Positions 8,287 to 16,889 are shown, counted from the stretch's first letter. The stretch: 37,564 nucleotides of DNA from Candidatus Methylumidiphilus alinenensis (GCA_003242955.1 QJPH01000352.1:1-37564); one strand, 5' to 3'. Notes: generated by a model from the letters alone, not told the origin. A program made the numbers and translations.

Positions 8287-8460
8287 GGTGATTTCCAATA
8301 ATAAATCCACCAAAACTGAAATGAATTGTCCACGACAATCACGAAATACACGAACAATACCTCCGCAAATCACCTCGCCAAGCTGGTGCTTGGCGCTCCC
8401 AGGAGGAACGCCAAGCACCAGCTTGGCTTTTGGATGGGATGTTCTTTATTGGATATCACC
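8287..8460. mobile_element. MITE-like element, family E, copy 2 (inverted; 3-bp TAA duplication)
   Basis: Ends GGTGATTTCCAATAA and TTGGATATCACC are flanked by TAA at 8284-8286 and 8461-8463. Read on the minus strand it matches the copy at 7118-7282 over nearly its full length, including the inner GCCAAGC[T]GG.GCTTGGC palindrome. A small insertion distinguishes it (174 versus 165 bp). Confidence 0.85.
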
Positions 8461-8488
8461 TAAGTAAACCACTCGATAGGAGACTGCC

Positions 8489-9370
8489 ATGAATGCATCC
8501 ACACATCTTGAAGCCAACGAAACCGTCTTGCACTCCCGCGAAGTCGATCAGTTGATTGTCGGGCATCCCACGTCCGACGGGGCCGGAGTCAAACTGACCC
8601 GTATCTTGACGCAAACCCTGCATCAGCGGCTAGACCCCTTCCTGATGCTGGATGCCTTCGGAAGCGATTCGCCCAACGACTATATCGCCGGGTTTCCCGA
8701 CCATCCCCATCGCGGCTTCGAGACCGTGACCTATCTTATCGCCGGCAAGATGCGCCACCGCGATAGCGCAGGCCACGAAGGCTTGCTGCAAAGCGGCGGG
8801 GTGCAGTGGATGACGGCGGGGCGCGGGGTGATCCACTCGGAAATGCCAGAACAGGAGCATGGCGTGTTGGAGGGTTTCCAGCTTTGGCTAAACTTGCCCG
8901 CCCATGACAAAATGACAAACCCTTGGTATAAAGACATTCAGAGCCAAGAAATACCGGAATTTGTCACAGCCGAAGGCGTGACCGTTCGCGTCATTGCCGG
9001 TACAAGCCATGGCATTGGGGGCGCTGTGCAAAAGCCGGTGACAGAACCCTTGTATCTGGACCTGCATTTGCCCCCCGGTAGCCATTTTGCCCAATTAATA
9101 CCATCGGGGCATAACGCCTTTATCTATACCTATCGCGGCACTATCAAGGTAGAAGGCAAATCCATCCCTGCACAACACCTAGCTATTCTGTCCAATTCAG
9201 AAGCAGCGGATGGCATCAGCCTGGAAACCCAAGTTGCAAGCCGCGCATTGCTCATTGCCGGCCATCCGCTCAATGAACCCATCGTTCAGCAAGGGCCTTT
9301 TGTGATGAATACCCCGGAGGAAATTACCCGGGCGATTAGCGATTTTAGATCGGGGAGGTTTGCCATATAA
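8489..9370 (+). CDS. Pirin family protein (cupin)
   Basis: A 293-residue two-cupin protein of the pirin family. The metal-site motifs are HPHRGFETVTYLIAG (two His) and GRGVIHSEMP (His, Glu), all in the N-terminal cupin. VQWMTAGRG and LEGFQLWLNLP are also typical. Bacterial pirins bind Fe or Ni; some act as quercetin 2,3-dioxygenase and others as redox-responsive partners of metabolic enzymes, so the precise role is open. AGGAG at 8478-8482 suits the ATG at 8489. It stands alone between mobile elements, with no obvious operon partner. Start and length fit the family. Confidence 0.93.
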   Translation: MNASTHLEANETVLHSREVDQLIVGHPTSDGAGVKLTRILTQTLHQRLDPFLMLDAFGSDSPNDYIAGFPDHPHRGFETVTYLIAGKMRHRDSAGHEGLLQSGGVQWMTAGRGVIHSEMPEQEHGVLEGFQLWLNLPAHDKMTNPWYKDIQSQEIPEFVTAEGVTVRVIAGTSHGIGGAVQKPVTEPLYLDLHLPPGSHFAQLIPSGHNAFIYTYRGTIKVEGKSIPAQHLAILSNSEAADGISLETQVASRALLIAGHPLNEPIVQQGPFVMNTPEEITRAISDFRSGRFAI

Positions 9371-9394
9371 AGCGTTTTTAATGTCGGCTACCAA

Positions 9395-9545
9395 CTTAAG
9401 GCGGGACAGTTCAAGGCCGTTCGTGGTGAGTCCTGAGCTTGTCGAAGGATCGAACCATGAACGGCTTAACTGTCCACCCTTCGACTGCTCGACAGGCTCG
9501 CAGCTCAGGGCGAACGGTTAAGCTTTGCGCCTGTTCCGCCTTAAG
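9395..9545. mobile_element. MITE-like element, family D (TIR CTTAAGGCGGGACAG)
   Basis: CTTAAGGCGGGACAG (9395-9409) pairs with CTGTTCCGCCTTAAG (9531-9545) with one mismatch. Inside are two arms of a TCCTGAGCTTGTCGAAGG / CCTTCGACTGCTCGACAGG palindrome, a repeat type widespread in proteobacterial genomes. Target duplications are not evident. Confidence 0.7.
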
Positions 9546-9592
9546 CTGATAGACATTTTCACTGACCACCAACCACAACTTAGGATAAAACC

Positions 9593-10159
9593 ATGCATAA
9601 ATTCGCACTCACACTCTTTGCCTCGGTCATAGCCACCTCAGCCATGGCAGACGAAGAGACTTATACCATCGACCCGAATCACACCCTGCCTGTGTTTGAG
9701 GTCAACCACTTGGGCTTTTCCACCCAACGAGGACGTTTTGACAAAACTGCCGGAAAAATTCAACTGGACATCAAGAAAAAAACCGGCACTGTTGAATGGA
9801 CTATTGAAGCCGACTCCCTTGATATGGGATCGGCCAAGTGGAACGAACATTTGAAATCTGAAGACTTCTTCAATGTAGCCAAATTCCCGACCATTACGTT
9901 CAAATCCGACAAGTTAATTTTCAAAGGAGACAAGCCAGTGGCCGCAGAGGGGACGCTAACCTTGCTAGGGGTATCAAAACCTGTGAAATTGACGATCCAT
10001 CGTTTCACTTGCGGCGAGAACCTAATGAATAAAAAGCTGCTATGCTCAGCCGATATCGAGTCCAGCTTGAAGCGTTCGGAATTCGGCATGACCAAATACC
10101 TGCCTGGCATCGGAGACGATGTCAAAGTTCTGGTTCCGGTGGAAGCGTATAAAGACTAA
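9593..10159 (+). CDS. YceI family periplasmic lipid-binding-like protein
   Basis: A 188-residue secreted protein. MHKFALTLFASVIATSAMA is a signal peptide with an AMA-D cleavage site near residue 19. The mature part has the YceI lipocalin-like pattern: YTIDPNHTLPVFEVNHLGFSTQRGRFDKTAG, GTVEWTIEADSLDMGSAKWNEHLKSEDFFNVAKFPTITFKSD and GTLTLLGVSKPVKLTI (each shown in part). YceI proteins bind isoprenoid-type ligands in the periplasm. A Cys pair (C147 region and C158 region) may form a disulfide. The last bases overlap the stop codon of the convergent helicase gene by 4 nt. Confidence 0.92.
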   Translation: MHKFALTLFASVIATSAMADEETYTIDPNHTLPVFEVNHLGFSTQRGRFDKTAGKIQLDIKKKTGTVEWTIEADSLDMGSAKWNEHLKSEDFFNVAKFPTITFKSDKLIFKGDKPVAAEGTLTLLGVSKPVKLTIHRFTCGENLMNKKLLCSADIESSLKRSEFGMTKYLPGIGDDVKVLVPVEAYKD

Positions 10160-11637
10160 AACTCCGCCAACGTGACAGATTTTTTCCCACGGGTGGCCGC
10201 CACGTAGTAGACATTGATTTCTTCCTTAAGCCTCGCCAAACTCACATCCTCCCGGTCGGAGTTCAGTTGCTTGGAAATATCGCTACGCGTGGCAAAGTCA
10301 TTCTTCACCATCTCCACAATATCGTATTCCTGGCCCTTGGCCTTGTGGGTAGTCGTGAAAATCAACTCGGCCTCTGGTTTGTCAACTAGGCGTTTTTTAA
10401 TTTTCTGGTCAAAATCGAACAACTTGCCACCATAACGGGTAACCAAATCCACCATGGTGGACAGGCTATGGTTTTGGGTATCATTTGCGAATCGCTTCGC
10501 ATCTTCGAAAGATTTGAATTTTTTGACCAACGGATCGTTGATTTTGTCCCGCTTCTCCTCTTTGAGGTAAAGAAGGCCCGCCACCCTGGCATTCATGAAC
10601 GAATAACCAGGATAACCCCCTTCAAAATGCATGGTTCTGGCCGCTTTGCCAAACAAATGCCCAAGAACGGTATCAAACAAAGACAGGTTGCTACGTGCGA
10701 TGACGGCCATGGGATATTTGCCCTTGTAAGCACGATTGCCAAACCGGGTGTCCATGTCCATACCCCGCATCTTAAACTCCGGCGTTTCACCCAATAGTTT
10801 ATAGCCTTGATTGACCCGCTGGCTGATTTGCCGGGCAAGCCCGTCGCCAAAACGGAAAGTCTGGCTGAGCCAGAGGTTTTCCCCTGCTACTTTGTCCAGT
10901 GAGTTGACGGCATGGCGGAAAGCATAGATCTGCTGATAGGAATCACCCACAAAAATCCGCTTGGCATGTTCCTGCCGTTTAATGATAGACAACATGACAC
11001 CCGAGGTGTCTTGGGCTTCGTCAACCAGAATCACATCGTAGGGCAAATAGACTTTGCCAAACTGGAACATTTTCAGGTAGAAGTCATGCACCGCCGGGGA
11101 TTTGCGGTTTTTCATATCGGCGAGGATGTTCTTGACCAAAGCGATCATTTCATCTCCGCGTAGCGTAAGCAGGGTCCGCAATTCCTCGGTTGGCAAGGTA
11201 GCCGCTTCATAAGAAACCAGCAGTTCTGCATCCAGCCGGGTGAGCTCGGCATTAAGATAGAAATTGACGATATCTTTTAACAACCAAGCATAAAGTATGC
11301 CTAGATCAGTTCCACGAAACGATAGCGGGACATACTGGTCCAGAAGCCGCCACTCGCTGAGGTCATTTTCCAGTTCGTAGCTGTGTCCATTGGCATGGCG
11401 GTAGGCAAGCGCATGGATTGTGTAGACGGTCAGGTTGCCAAGACCCCGTGCCTTGGCCTTTTCCCTCATCTCGACCACCACAGACTTGTTATAGGCCAAG
11501 TAAAGTATTTTGAACTGCGGATGGTGGGCGGCGAATTCGAGCAAAGTCGTGGTCTTGCCGCTACCCGCCACGGCGTTGACTTTAAGTATCGAAGCATCCG
11601 ATTCGACCACGGAGCGTTGCTCTTCGGTTAAAGGCAT
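10156..11637 (-). CDS. UvrD/Rep-family (SF1) helicase, short form
   Basis: A 493-residue superfamily 1 helicase. The motifs in order are: Q-motif-like LTEEQRSVV, Walker A AVAGSGKTTT (about 22-31), motif Ia LAYNKSVVVEMREKA, TIHALAYRH, Walker B VILVDEAQDTS, motif III YQQIYAFRHAVNSL, and motifs V/VI TTTHKAKGQEYD and YVAATRGKKSV. It lacks the large 1B/2B insertions of true UvrD (about 720 aa). It looks more like FBH1-type small helicases and would unwind DNA 3'-5', perhaps at stalled forks or recombination intermediates. It is followed by the mlaC-like gene upstream on the same strand (14-nt gap), which has no obvious functional link. Start: ATG at 11637. Confidence 0.88.
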   Translation of the reverse strand: MPLTEEQRSVVESDASILKVNAVAGSGKTTTLLEFAAHHPQFKILYLAYNKSVVVEMREKAKARGLGNLTVYTIHALAYRHANGHSYELENDLSEWRLLDQYVPLSFRGTDLGILYAWLLKDIVNFYLNAELTRLDAELLVSYEAATLPTEELRTLLTLRGDEMIALVKNILADMKNRKSPAVHDFYLKMFQFGKVYLPYDVILVDEAQDTSGVMLSIIKRQEHAKRIFVGDSYQQIYAFRHAVNSLDKVAGENLWLSQTFRFGDGLARQISQRVNQGYKLLGETPEFKMRGMDMDTRFGNRAYKGKYPMAVIARSNLSLFDTVLGHLFGKAARTMHFEGGYPGYSFMNARVAGLLYLKEEKRDKINDPLVKKFKSFEDAKRFANDTQNHSLSTMVDLVTRYGGKLFDFDQKIKKRLVDKPEAELIFTTTHKAKGQEYDIVEMVKNDFATRSDISKQLNSDREDVSLARLKEEINVYYVAATRGKKSVTLAEF

Positions 11638-11651
11638 GCCCTTGCCGGATA

Positions 11652-12266
11652 CTAATTTGAAGCACTATTGTTGTTAGCGTAATCGGAGATTTTCTGACTT
11701 AGCTTGTTCAACAGATTATCAAATCCTTCCCGCTCGATTACGCTAGTGTACTGGGCTTTTTTCAATGCCAAGTCGCTAATTCCGTCCACGACAATGTTGA
11801 TGATTGCCCATAGGCCGTTACTCTGACCGAGGACATACTCAAAAACGACCGGCTTTTCCTTGGGGGCAACCAACTGGTAACGCAAAGTGATGCGGTTGGA
11901 CTTCATCCCCTGTTCGGAGTCATATTTGAAAGACTCCCCCGAGTAGCCATTGAACTGGGCCGCATAGGTGGCAATGCTGAGTTCAGTCAATTTTTCAATA
12001 AAGGCGCTTTTCTGCTCATCATTAAGCGTTTTCCAATGGCTACCAAGGGCAATCTGGGCAATCGCCGCAAAGTCATGGGTCTCCTTGATGACCGGATCGA
12101 GCTTTGCATAACGCCCTTTATACCCAAGTTGCTTCGCGTTTTTCATCGCTTCGATGATAACCGAGTTCAACTTATCAACCGTTTGCTTGGCACCGGCCTG
12201 TTCTTCGGCGACGGAAAACTGCGCCAAGCAAAGCAGAAAAATACCGATGATGGCTTGGAAATACAT
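11652..12266 (-). CDS. MlaC/Ttg2D-like periplasmic phospholipid-binding protein
   Basis: About 204 residues from the ATG at 12266, which has GGAG 7-10 nt upstream; the longer frame starting at 12299 is less likely. MYFQAIIGIFLLCLAQFSVA-EE is a signal peptide. The mature protein has the MlaC pattern: AIIEAM-type N-terminal helix, HDFAAIAQIALGSHWKTLNDEQKSAF (shown in part), LTELSIATYAAQFNGYSGE, and a C-terminal region with WAIINIVVDGISDLALKKAQYTSVI. MlaC carries phospholipids between outer and inner membrane; the related HpnM occurs in hopanoid gene clusters of methanotrophs. No mlaA/B/D/E/F genes are nearby, so this is a stand-alone member and either role is possible. Confidence 0.85.
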   Translation of the reverse strand: MYFQAIIGIFLLCLAQFSVAEEQAGAKQTVDKLNSVIIEAMKNAKQLGYKGRYAKLDPVIKETHDFAAIAQIALGSHWKTLNDEQKSAFIEKLTELSIATYAAQFNGYSGESFKYDSEQGMKSNRITLRYQLVAPKEKPVVFEYVLGQSNGLWAIINIVVDGISDLALKKAQYTSVIEREGFDNLLNKLSQKISDYANNNSASN

Positions 12267-12386
12267 TGCTTGCTCCAATCTGTGTAGGTTGTGCGGCAAT
12301 ATACCATAAACCGCCCATCTTCCCTAGATTTTTGTCCGAATTACGCAACATAATCAGCCAATAATGCAACACTGAATTCGTAGATA

Positions 12387-12529
12387 CGGGTTGCCATGAA
12401 AGTACGGTATCCAAGTAGGGTACGCTGTGCGTACCAAGGCAGTGTGCATACTTCCCAGAATATGTATGGTACGCACAGCGTACCCTACGGTTTGGCTTTC
12501 ATCGCCGGGGGTGCAAACAGGTTTGCATG
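12387..12529. repeat. Palindromic element, family F, copy 1 (TAGGGTACGCTGTGCGTACC arms)
   Basis: Perfect 21-bp inverted arms at 12415-12435 and 12468-12488. Outside them, CCATGAAAGTACGGTATCC on the left and GATGAAAGCC plus a GCAAACAGGTTTGC mini-hairpin on the right match the copy at about 22341-22470 in the opposite orientation. It fills most of the gap between the mlaC-like gene and mfnB. The remainder of 12267-12584 shows nothing recognisable. Confidence 0.75.
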
Positions 12530-12584
12530 ACTGTTTAGCGCACATAGCGAAATCCTGCCCACAGGCCACTAACCCTTCTCTCCA

Positions 12585-13256
12585 TCATGTAATCATACTT
12601 CTGATGTTACGCACAGCATTGACATCCAAGCTTGCGGTCCTGTCATCGCGCAAGCACAAGGCACCACGGAAACCAAGATAGTCTGGCTTTAACGTCAGCA
12701 ACAGAGGAATATCGACTTGCCGCAAAGAACCGGCTAACCCGCACAGCATGCCATAGGCCTTAGCCTCGGCAACAAAGTCGCGCAAATAACCTAAACTACA
12801 AACCTGGGTTAATGAACCACCCCTCTTGTCCAAGGTATCCAACATGGCAGCACTAAAACCGGCTTCGGCCAATTGCGCAATCTGCATAAGTCCCGGACTG
12901 AGATCGCCAAACAGCACTGCCACTAGACGGACCCTCTTAGATAGCGGGCTTAAGCCAATAATTGTCTGCCACCAGTCGCTGCCGGGGAACAAGCCAATTT
13001 TGACATAGTCGACTCCCGTGCCAGCCATGGCTTCAACCGCCTCGAAAACCCGTTGCGGTTCCATAATCAAATCGCCTATGGTGGCACTTAAAGGACGCTG
13101 CCCCCCAATAACATGGACAATCTCTCGCACGGTTTCCAAGGGCAAGGCACCCAATGAACCATCCGACGGGGACTTTAGATCAATGATGTCCACACCTGAC
13201 TCCAGTACCTGCCTAGCTTCGGTCAGGTTTTCGACACTGGCAAGCATTCCGGTCAT
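12585..13256 (-). CDS. mfnB: (5-formylfuran-3-yl)methyl phosphate synthase (MfnB)
   Basis: A 223-residue TIM-barrel protein of the DUF556 family. The start MTGMLASVENLTEARQVLE and the block GVDIIDLKSPSDGSLGALP (Lys28, the predicted Schiff-base lysine) are diagnostic, as are GVDYVKIGLFPG and SLRQVDIPLLLTLKPDYLGFRGALC (in part). MfnB makes the furan precursor of methanofuran from two glyceraldehyde-3-phosphate molecules. In methylotrophs the product feeds the formyltransferase/hydrolase branch of formaldehyde oxidation. Its ATG overlaps the stop of the DUF447 gene (ATGA), so the two are translationally coupled. Last gene of a three-gene operon. Confidence 0.93.
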   Translation of the reverse strand: MTGMLASVENLTEARQVLESGVDIIDLKSPSDGSLGALPLETVREIVHVIGGQRPLSATIGDLIMEPQRVFEAVEAMAGTGVDYVKIGLFPGSDWWQTIIGLSPLSKRVRLVAVLFGDLSPGLMQIAQLAEAGFSAAMLDTLDKRGGSLTQVCSLGYLRDFVAEAKAYGMLCGLAGSLRQVDIPLLLTLKPDYLGFRGALCLRDDRTASLDVNAVRNIRSMIT

Positions 13257-13831
13257 AGGTCTACCATTCTGTTTATTACCTCATTTCGATGCCCTTCGAT
13301 TTTTTCCATCAGCCAGCCCCAGGCCTCCTTTTCACGCTCACCGGCGCACTTCTCAAAACCAATGCGCAGGTACGCCAATTCCGACTCCACTTTGCTCCAT
13401 GGCAACCTCCCCAAACGGCTGACTAGGATTGCCACCTCCAAAACCGAGTACTGGGCACGGTTGAAGCCCTTGAATGGGGCGTGATTGGCCTCGTGGACTA
13501 CGCTGCAATAAAGCTTCGGACGCAAGGCATCCTCTTCAACCCTAACCAGTTCCAATTCCACATGAGACAAACAATCGGCCAGCCTAGGCACGGAAACCTT
13601 CTCGGAAGCCACTAAAGGCCATCGTCTCCGACCTGTCAGACAACCGGCAAACACCCGCACATCGTCAGTATGGTTTAGCACTGCCTGACCCGTGGCAAGG
13701 AGATTTTCCAGCGTGACCGAAGGGCGGAACGGCATGACCAACATCTGCCCGTCTGCAAGATGAACGCCCATCGGCGCGATATGGGTCTCGGCTTCGGTGG
13801 AATGGGTCGTGACAATGGTTTCCAGGATCAT
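13253..13831 (-). CDS. DUF447 family protein (H4MPT/methanofuran-associated, flavin-binding fold)
   Basis: About 192 residues from ATG 13831 (MILETIVTTHSTEAETHIAP). The open frame extends upstream to 13927, but that part runs into the palindrome at 13894-13954 and is unlikely to be translated. The family pattern MGVHL....LVMPFRPSVTLENLLATGQAVLNHTDDVRVFAG (in part) followed by C-terminal ESELAYLRIGFEKCAGEREKEAWGWL fits DUF447, a flavin-reductase-like fold conserved in methanogens and in methylotrophs that use H4MPT. The biochemical role is not established. It is coupled to mfnB by a 4-base ATGA overlap, supporting a role in C1-carrier biosynthesis. Confidence 0.85.
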   Translation of the reverse strand: MILETIVTTHSTEAETHIAPMGVHLADGQMLVMPFRPSVTLENLLATGQAVLNHTDDVRVFAGCLTGRRRWPLVASEKVSVPRLADCLSHVELELVRVEEDALRPKLYCSVVHEANHAPFKGFNRAQYSVLEVAILVSRLGRLPWSKVESELAYLRIGFEKCAGEREKEAWGWLMEKIEGHRNEVINRMVDL

Positions 13832-13893
13832 TGACTGTCTTTCTATTGTTTTTGGCTCATGTCGGCAGTGGTGAAGCGGGACAAATGCGTTGC

Positions 13894-13954
13894 CGTGGGA
13901 GCGGTTTTTAACCGCGACCTTCGGCATCTGTCGCGGTTAAAAACCGCTCCCACG
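13894..13954. repeat. Perfect palindrome, GTGGGAGCGGTTTTTAACCG type
   Basis: CGTGGGAGCGGTTTTTAACC at 13894 pairs with its complement ending at 13954, with loop CTTCGGCATCT. It lies between the DUF6513 and DUF447 genes of one operon, so it would fold in the mRNA and could alter expression of the downstream pair. Confidence 0.75.
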
Positions 13955-13976
13955 GATGCGTTTCACCTATTTACCA

Positions 13977-15371
13977 TTATGAGCCTTGTTTTTTGAGGGT
14001 CGTCCCCGCTGGCTTGTAAACATGGGGATCGACAATGGCAGCGGCGGATTCATAAGCGCAACCCCAGTCCAAAGGCTCATCTTGGTTGTAACGCTTACCC
14101 AATTGCCAGGCGATTTGCGCCCGCGCCAATTCAACCCCTAAATAAAAGGCATGTCCGCCGTCATGTTCCACACCCAATAGGGGATAAAGCTCAAACGGGT
14201 CGGTGGCGCTATGAAAACCGTCACGGTTGTAAATGTTAATGCCCTCCGGGCTGATCTGGATGCGAAAACTTGGGTCTCGGACTGCTTGCCAAAATTCTTT
14301 CAATTCTTCCTGGGTATACGGAAAGGGCTTGCGCTCATGCAAAGCCATCAAACCGTCGTTGATAAGTTTAGGAAGGCTGTCCATTTCCCGCGCCGCAAAC
14401 AAAATTCGCCGGGCCAAATCTGCCTCGCGCACCGCCTTGCAAGCGTGTTTGCTGACTTGAGTGGCGAGAATCGCCCGCACCCCCAGTTCCGAACAAATGC
14501 CCAGCAGCATGGCATTCATCCCCGCAGTATCGGCATGGGTCAGTTCGGTGAGGTTGCCTACCCCCATGAGCATCTCCACATCGGGGTGCCGTCGGCGGGT
14601 TTCGTGGTAACGCACTAAGGAGTCGGCAAAACCAAAGTGGATCGGGTCGAGGATGGGATCAACCAGAAATTTGCGTCCCCGCGCCTTCATTCCGGCAATG
14701 GCACGGTCCAGCGAATCCAAGTCCTTGTGTCTGGCTGGAATCAAGACGGGTGTAGAAGCCACTGCGTCGCTAATCCACAGGGAATGTTCATCCAAGCTGA
14801 GCAGAAAGTCGGCCCCTGCCCTGCCGCCACGCAATAAATACTGGCTTTCCAAGGAATCTACGCTAACCAAGAACCCTTCTTCCTTCAATGCCGTTATTGC
14901 TTGTTCCATGTGGTCAAACGCAGTCTCCGGCAAACACCCCAAGTCTATCACATCCGCCCCGTCGTGCCGGTAATCCCGCGCAAGCCGCAGGATCGAATCC
15001 ACTTCCATGCGCGGAGCATCGGTAATTTCGGCGAAAATGCGCAAATCGTAACGATCTAACAACGGTTTTTTCGACTTCTTGCCGAAAAATTCGGGCAGGT
15101 CGCGCAACTCGTCTGGACCGCGCTCGACGGTTAGGCGTAAATCGGCGGAGAGCCTCCCTAAATCGCCCTGGCAACGCCCCGGCACGATAACCCGGTCAGC
15201 ACCAAACGTGTCTTTTAACCGCCGCCGTATCATGTCTGCTGTCATCAGAGCCGCCACTGAAAGCCCAAGTTCGTGGACGGTAAACCTAAACTCCGGTGCC
15301 ATCCCGGCCAAAACCTGACGCAATGGTTTTTCCGCCAGCTTGCCGGTGAGAAAGAGGATATGTTCAGCCAT
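13977..15371 (-). CDS. DUF6513 / dihydropteroate-synthase-related protein of C1-cofactor synthesis
   Basis: A 464-residue soluble protein. The N-terminal part (ILFLTGKLAEKPLRQVLAGM, then ELGLSVAALMTADMIRRRL) is the DUF6513 region. From about residue 130 a TIM-barrel like dihydropteroate synthase follows, with DGADVIDLGCLPE, VSVDSLESQYLLRGGRAGADFLLSL (in part), FLVDPILDPIHFGF and LMGVGNLTELTHADTAGMN. Such proteins occur in methanogens and in H4MPT-using bacteria, where a pterin condensation role in methanopterin synthesis has been proposed. First gene of the operon with DUF447 and mfnB. A canonical FolP is not expected to have this N-terminal domain. Specific activity is inferred. Confidence 0.85.
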   Translation of the reverse strand: MAEHILFLTGKLAEKPLRQVLAGMAPEFRFTVHELGLSVAALMTADMIRRRLKDTFGADRVIVPGRCQGDLGRLSADLRLTVERGPDELRDLPEFFGKKSKKPLLDRYDLRIFAEITDAPRMEVDSILRLARDYRHDGADVIDLGCLPETAFDHMEQAITALKEEGFLVSVDSLESQYLLRGGRAGADFLLSLDEHSLWISDAVASTPVLIPARHKDLDSLDRAIAGMKARGRKFLVDPILDPIHFGFADSLVRYHETRRRHPDVEMLMGVGNLTELTHADTAGMNAMLLGICSELGVRAILATQVSKHACKAVREADLARRILFAAREMDSLPKLINDGLMALHERKPFPYTQEELKEFWQAVRDPSFRIQISPEGINIYNRDGFHSATDPFELYPLLGVEHDGGHAFYLGVELARAQIAWQLGKRYNQDEPLDWGCAYESAAAIVDPHVYKPAGTTLKKQGS

Positions 15372-15581
15372 GGGCCGATGTCATGGAGCTTAAGGTCAAT
15401 CCATATTCGGAAAATAATGTTGTAATTATAACATGGCGAGGCCATACCGTTGGGCAATGCTTGAAAGCCACCGTTCGAATTAATGCCCAATATCGAAACG
15501 TATAATCATCGAGGGATGGTTCCGTCAATGTCTTCCTTTTGGAAATAGGCGAGCAGATTCTAGCAGTCAGTGTGAGTTGTC

Positions 15582-16889
15582 CTACTTCGGAAACACAACA
15601 CGCACACTCAACCCGCCGGTCTCGCCGTTTTTCAACTCAACCTTAGCCCCATGCCGGTCGGCCACCGTTTTGACGATTGCCAACCCGAGCCCGGTCCCTG
15701 GCTCCGCTGTCGCTTCTCCTCGGTAAAACCGGTCGAAAACGCGGGCTTGATCTTTGACCGCGATGCCGGGACCCGTGTCGACCACTTCGAGCGAGGCATT
15801 GCCGTCTTGTCGGCGGTGGACAAACACATCAACCTTCCCTCCCTGTGGCGTATAACGAATCGCATTTTCGACCAGATTAGTAAGAAGTATGCGCAATCCC
15901 TCTGTGTCACCCATGACCAGAGCAGATTCATCAACTGCTGCGATCCCTAAATCTATATCCTTGGCGGCGGCCAAAGCGAGTTGGTCGCCAATCACATTGC
16001 CGGCCAATTCGGCGAGTGAGACCGAAACAAATGGCTTGGCTACCATGTCGGGGTCTTGCCTAGCCAAAGTTAGAAGTTGTCTAACGGCATGCCCTGCTCT
16101 TTGAATACCGGCTTTAAGATCGACGAGTGCCGCCTTAGCTTCCTCATCCGTCTGGGCTCGTTCAAGTAATTGAGCTTGCAATTGCATCGCCGCGATGGGG
16201 GTGCGCAATTCGTGGGCTGCATCGGCTATGAAACACCTCTGCGCGGCTAGTGCTTCATCCAGCCTTGCCAACAAATCGTTGAGGGACCGTACCAAAGGCA
16301 ATACCTCCACAGGCGACTTTTGTAAAGGCAAAGGTTCCAATGCCTTGGGGCTGCGCGTGGCAACCGCCTTGGCAAGCCGGTTCAACGGGGCAAGCCCCCT
16401 ACTGACCAGAATCCAAATTAACAAGGACAGCACCGGCAGTAGTGCAAAAAACGGTATCAGCAAGTGCATTGCTGTTTGCAGTGCCATGTGGTTGCGAACA
16501 TTTAACGGTTGGGCGACCTGGATGACTAGGGAATTCAATTTTACAGCAAACACCCTCCAGCTTCCTTCAGGAGTCTGGATTGTGTTATAACCAAATTGAG
16601 CCAAGCCGGGCAGGGTCTTGTGCGGATGGGAATAATAAACACGCACACCTTCTGGACTCCAGACTTGGATCACAAAATCGAAATCCTCCGACACATCATC
16701 CGTCGCCGGGGCAAAGGCGTTATGGAAAGCCTGGTCGCGTAGGGAAAGTGCCAATTGGCGCAATTGGTAATCGAAGAGGCCATCAACCTCAGCCAGAATG
16801 GACCGGTAAATGACAAATCCACCTAGCAATAAAGCAAGGGAAATTGCCCCCAGCAAGGCGGCAAGCAATTGGCGGCGGATTGATTTCAA
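15582..16889 (-). CDS. Two-component sensor histidine kinase (QseC/EnvZ-like)
   Basis: About 435 residues if started at TTG 16889, which overlaps the regulator's stop codon as TTGA; the open frame extends to 16937 inside the regulator gene. TM1 is LLAALLGAISLALLLGGFVI, then a periplasmic domain of about 110 residues, TM2 (LLIPFFALLPVLSLLIWILV), HAMP, the HisKA box FIADAAHELRTPIAAM (phospho-His about residue 225), N box LLTNLVENAIRYTPQGG, G1 VVDTGPGIA and G2 GTGLGLAIVK. All catalytic motifs are intact. Signal unknown; the periplasmic domain resembles the short two-component sensor domain of QseC-type kinases. Last gene of a three-gene signalling operon. Confidence 0.92.
   Translation of the reverse strand: MKSIRRQLLAALLGAISLALLLGGFVIYRSILAEVDGLFDYQLRQLALSLRDQAFHNAFAPATDDVSEDFDFVIQVWSPEGVRVYYSHPHKTLPGLAQFGYNTIQTPEGSWRVFAVKLNSLVIQVAQPLNVRNHMALQTAMHLLIPFFALLPVLSLLIWILVSRGLAPLNRLAKAVATRSPKALEPLPLQKSPVEVLPLVRSLNDLLARLDEALAAQRCFIADAAHELRTPIAAMQLQAQLLERAQTDEEAKAALVDLKAGIQRAGHAVRQLLTLARQDPDMVAKPFVSVSLAELAGNVIGDQLALAAAKDIDLGIAAVDESALVMGDTEGLRILLTNLVENAIRYTPQGGKVDVFVHRRQDGNASLEVVDTGPGIAVKDQARVFDRFYRGEATAEPGTGLGLAIVKTVADRHGAKVELKNGETGGLSVRVVFPK

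Noticed and set aside
7118-8460. A true composite transposon carrying Uma2
   Set aside because: Each flanking element has its own, different 3-bp target duplication (TTA versus TAA), which argues for two independent insertions.
12601-12614. CTGATGTTACGCAC inside the 3' end of mfnB, identical to a family A terminal repeat
   Set aside because: No partner end is oriented to form an element, no TTAATNA target lies beside it, and the encoded residues fit the normal MfnB C-terminus. It may be coincidence.
13832-13927. N-terminal extension of the DUF447 protein
   Set aside because: It runs into the palindrome at 13894-13954, and the family N-terminus begins at MILETIV.
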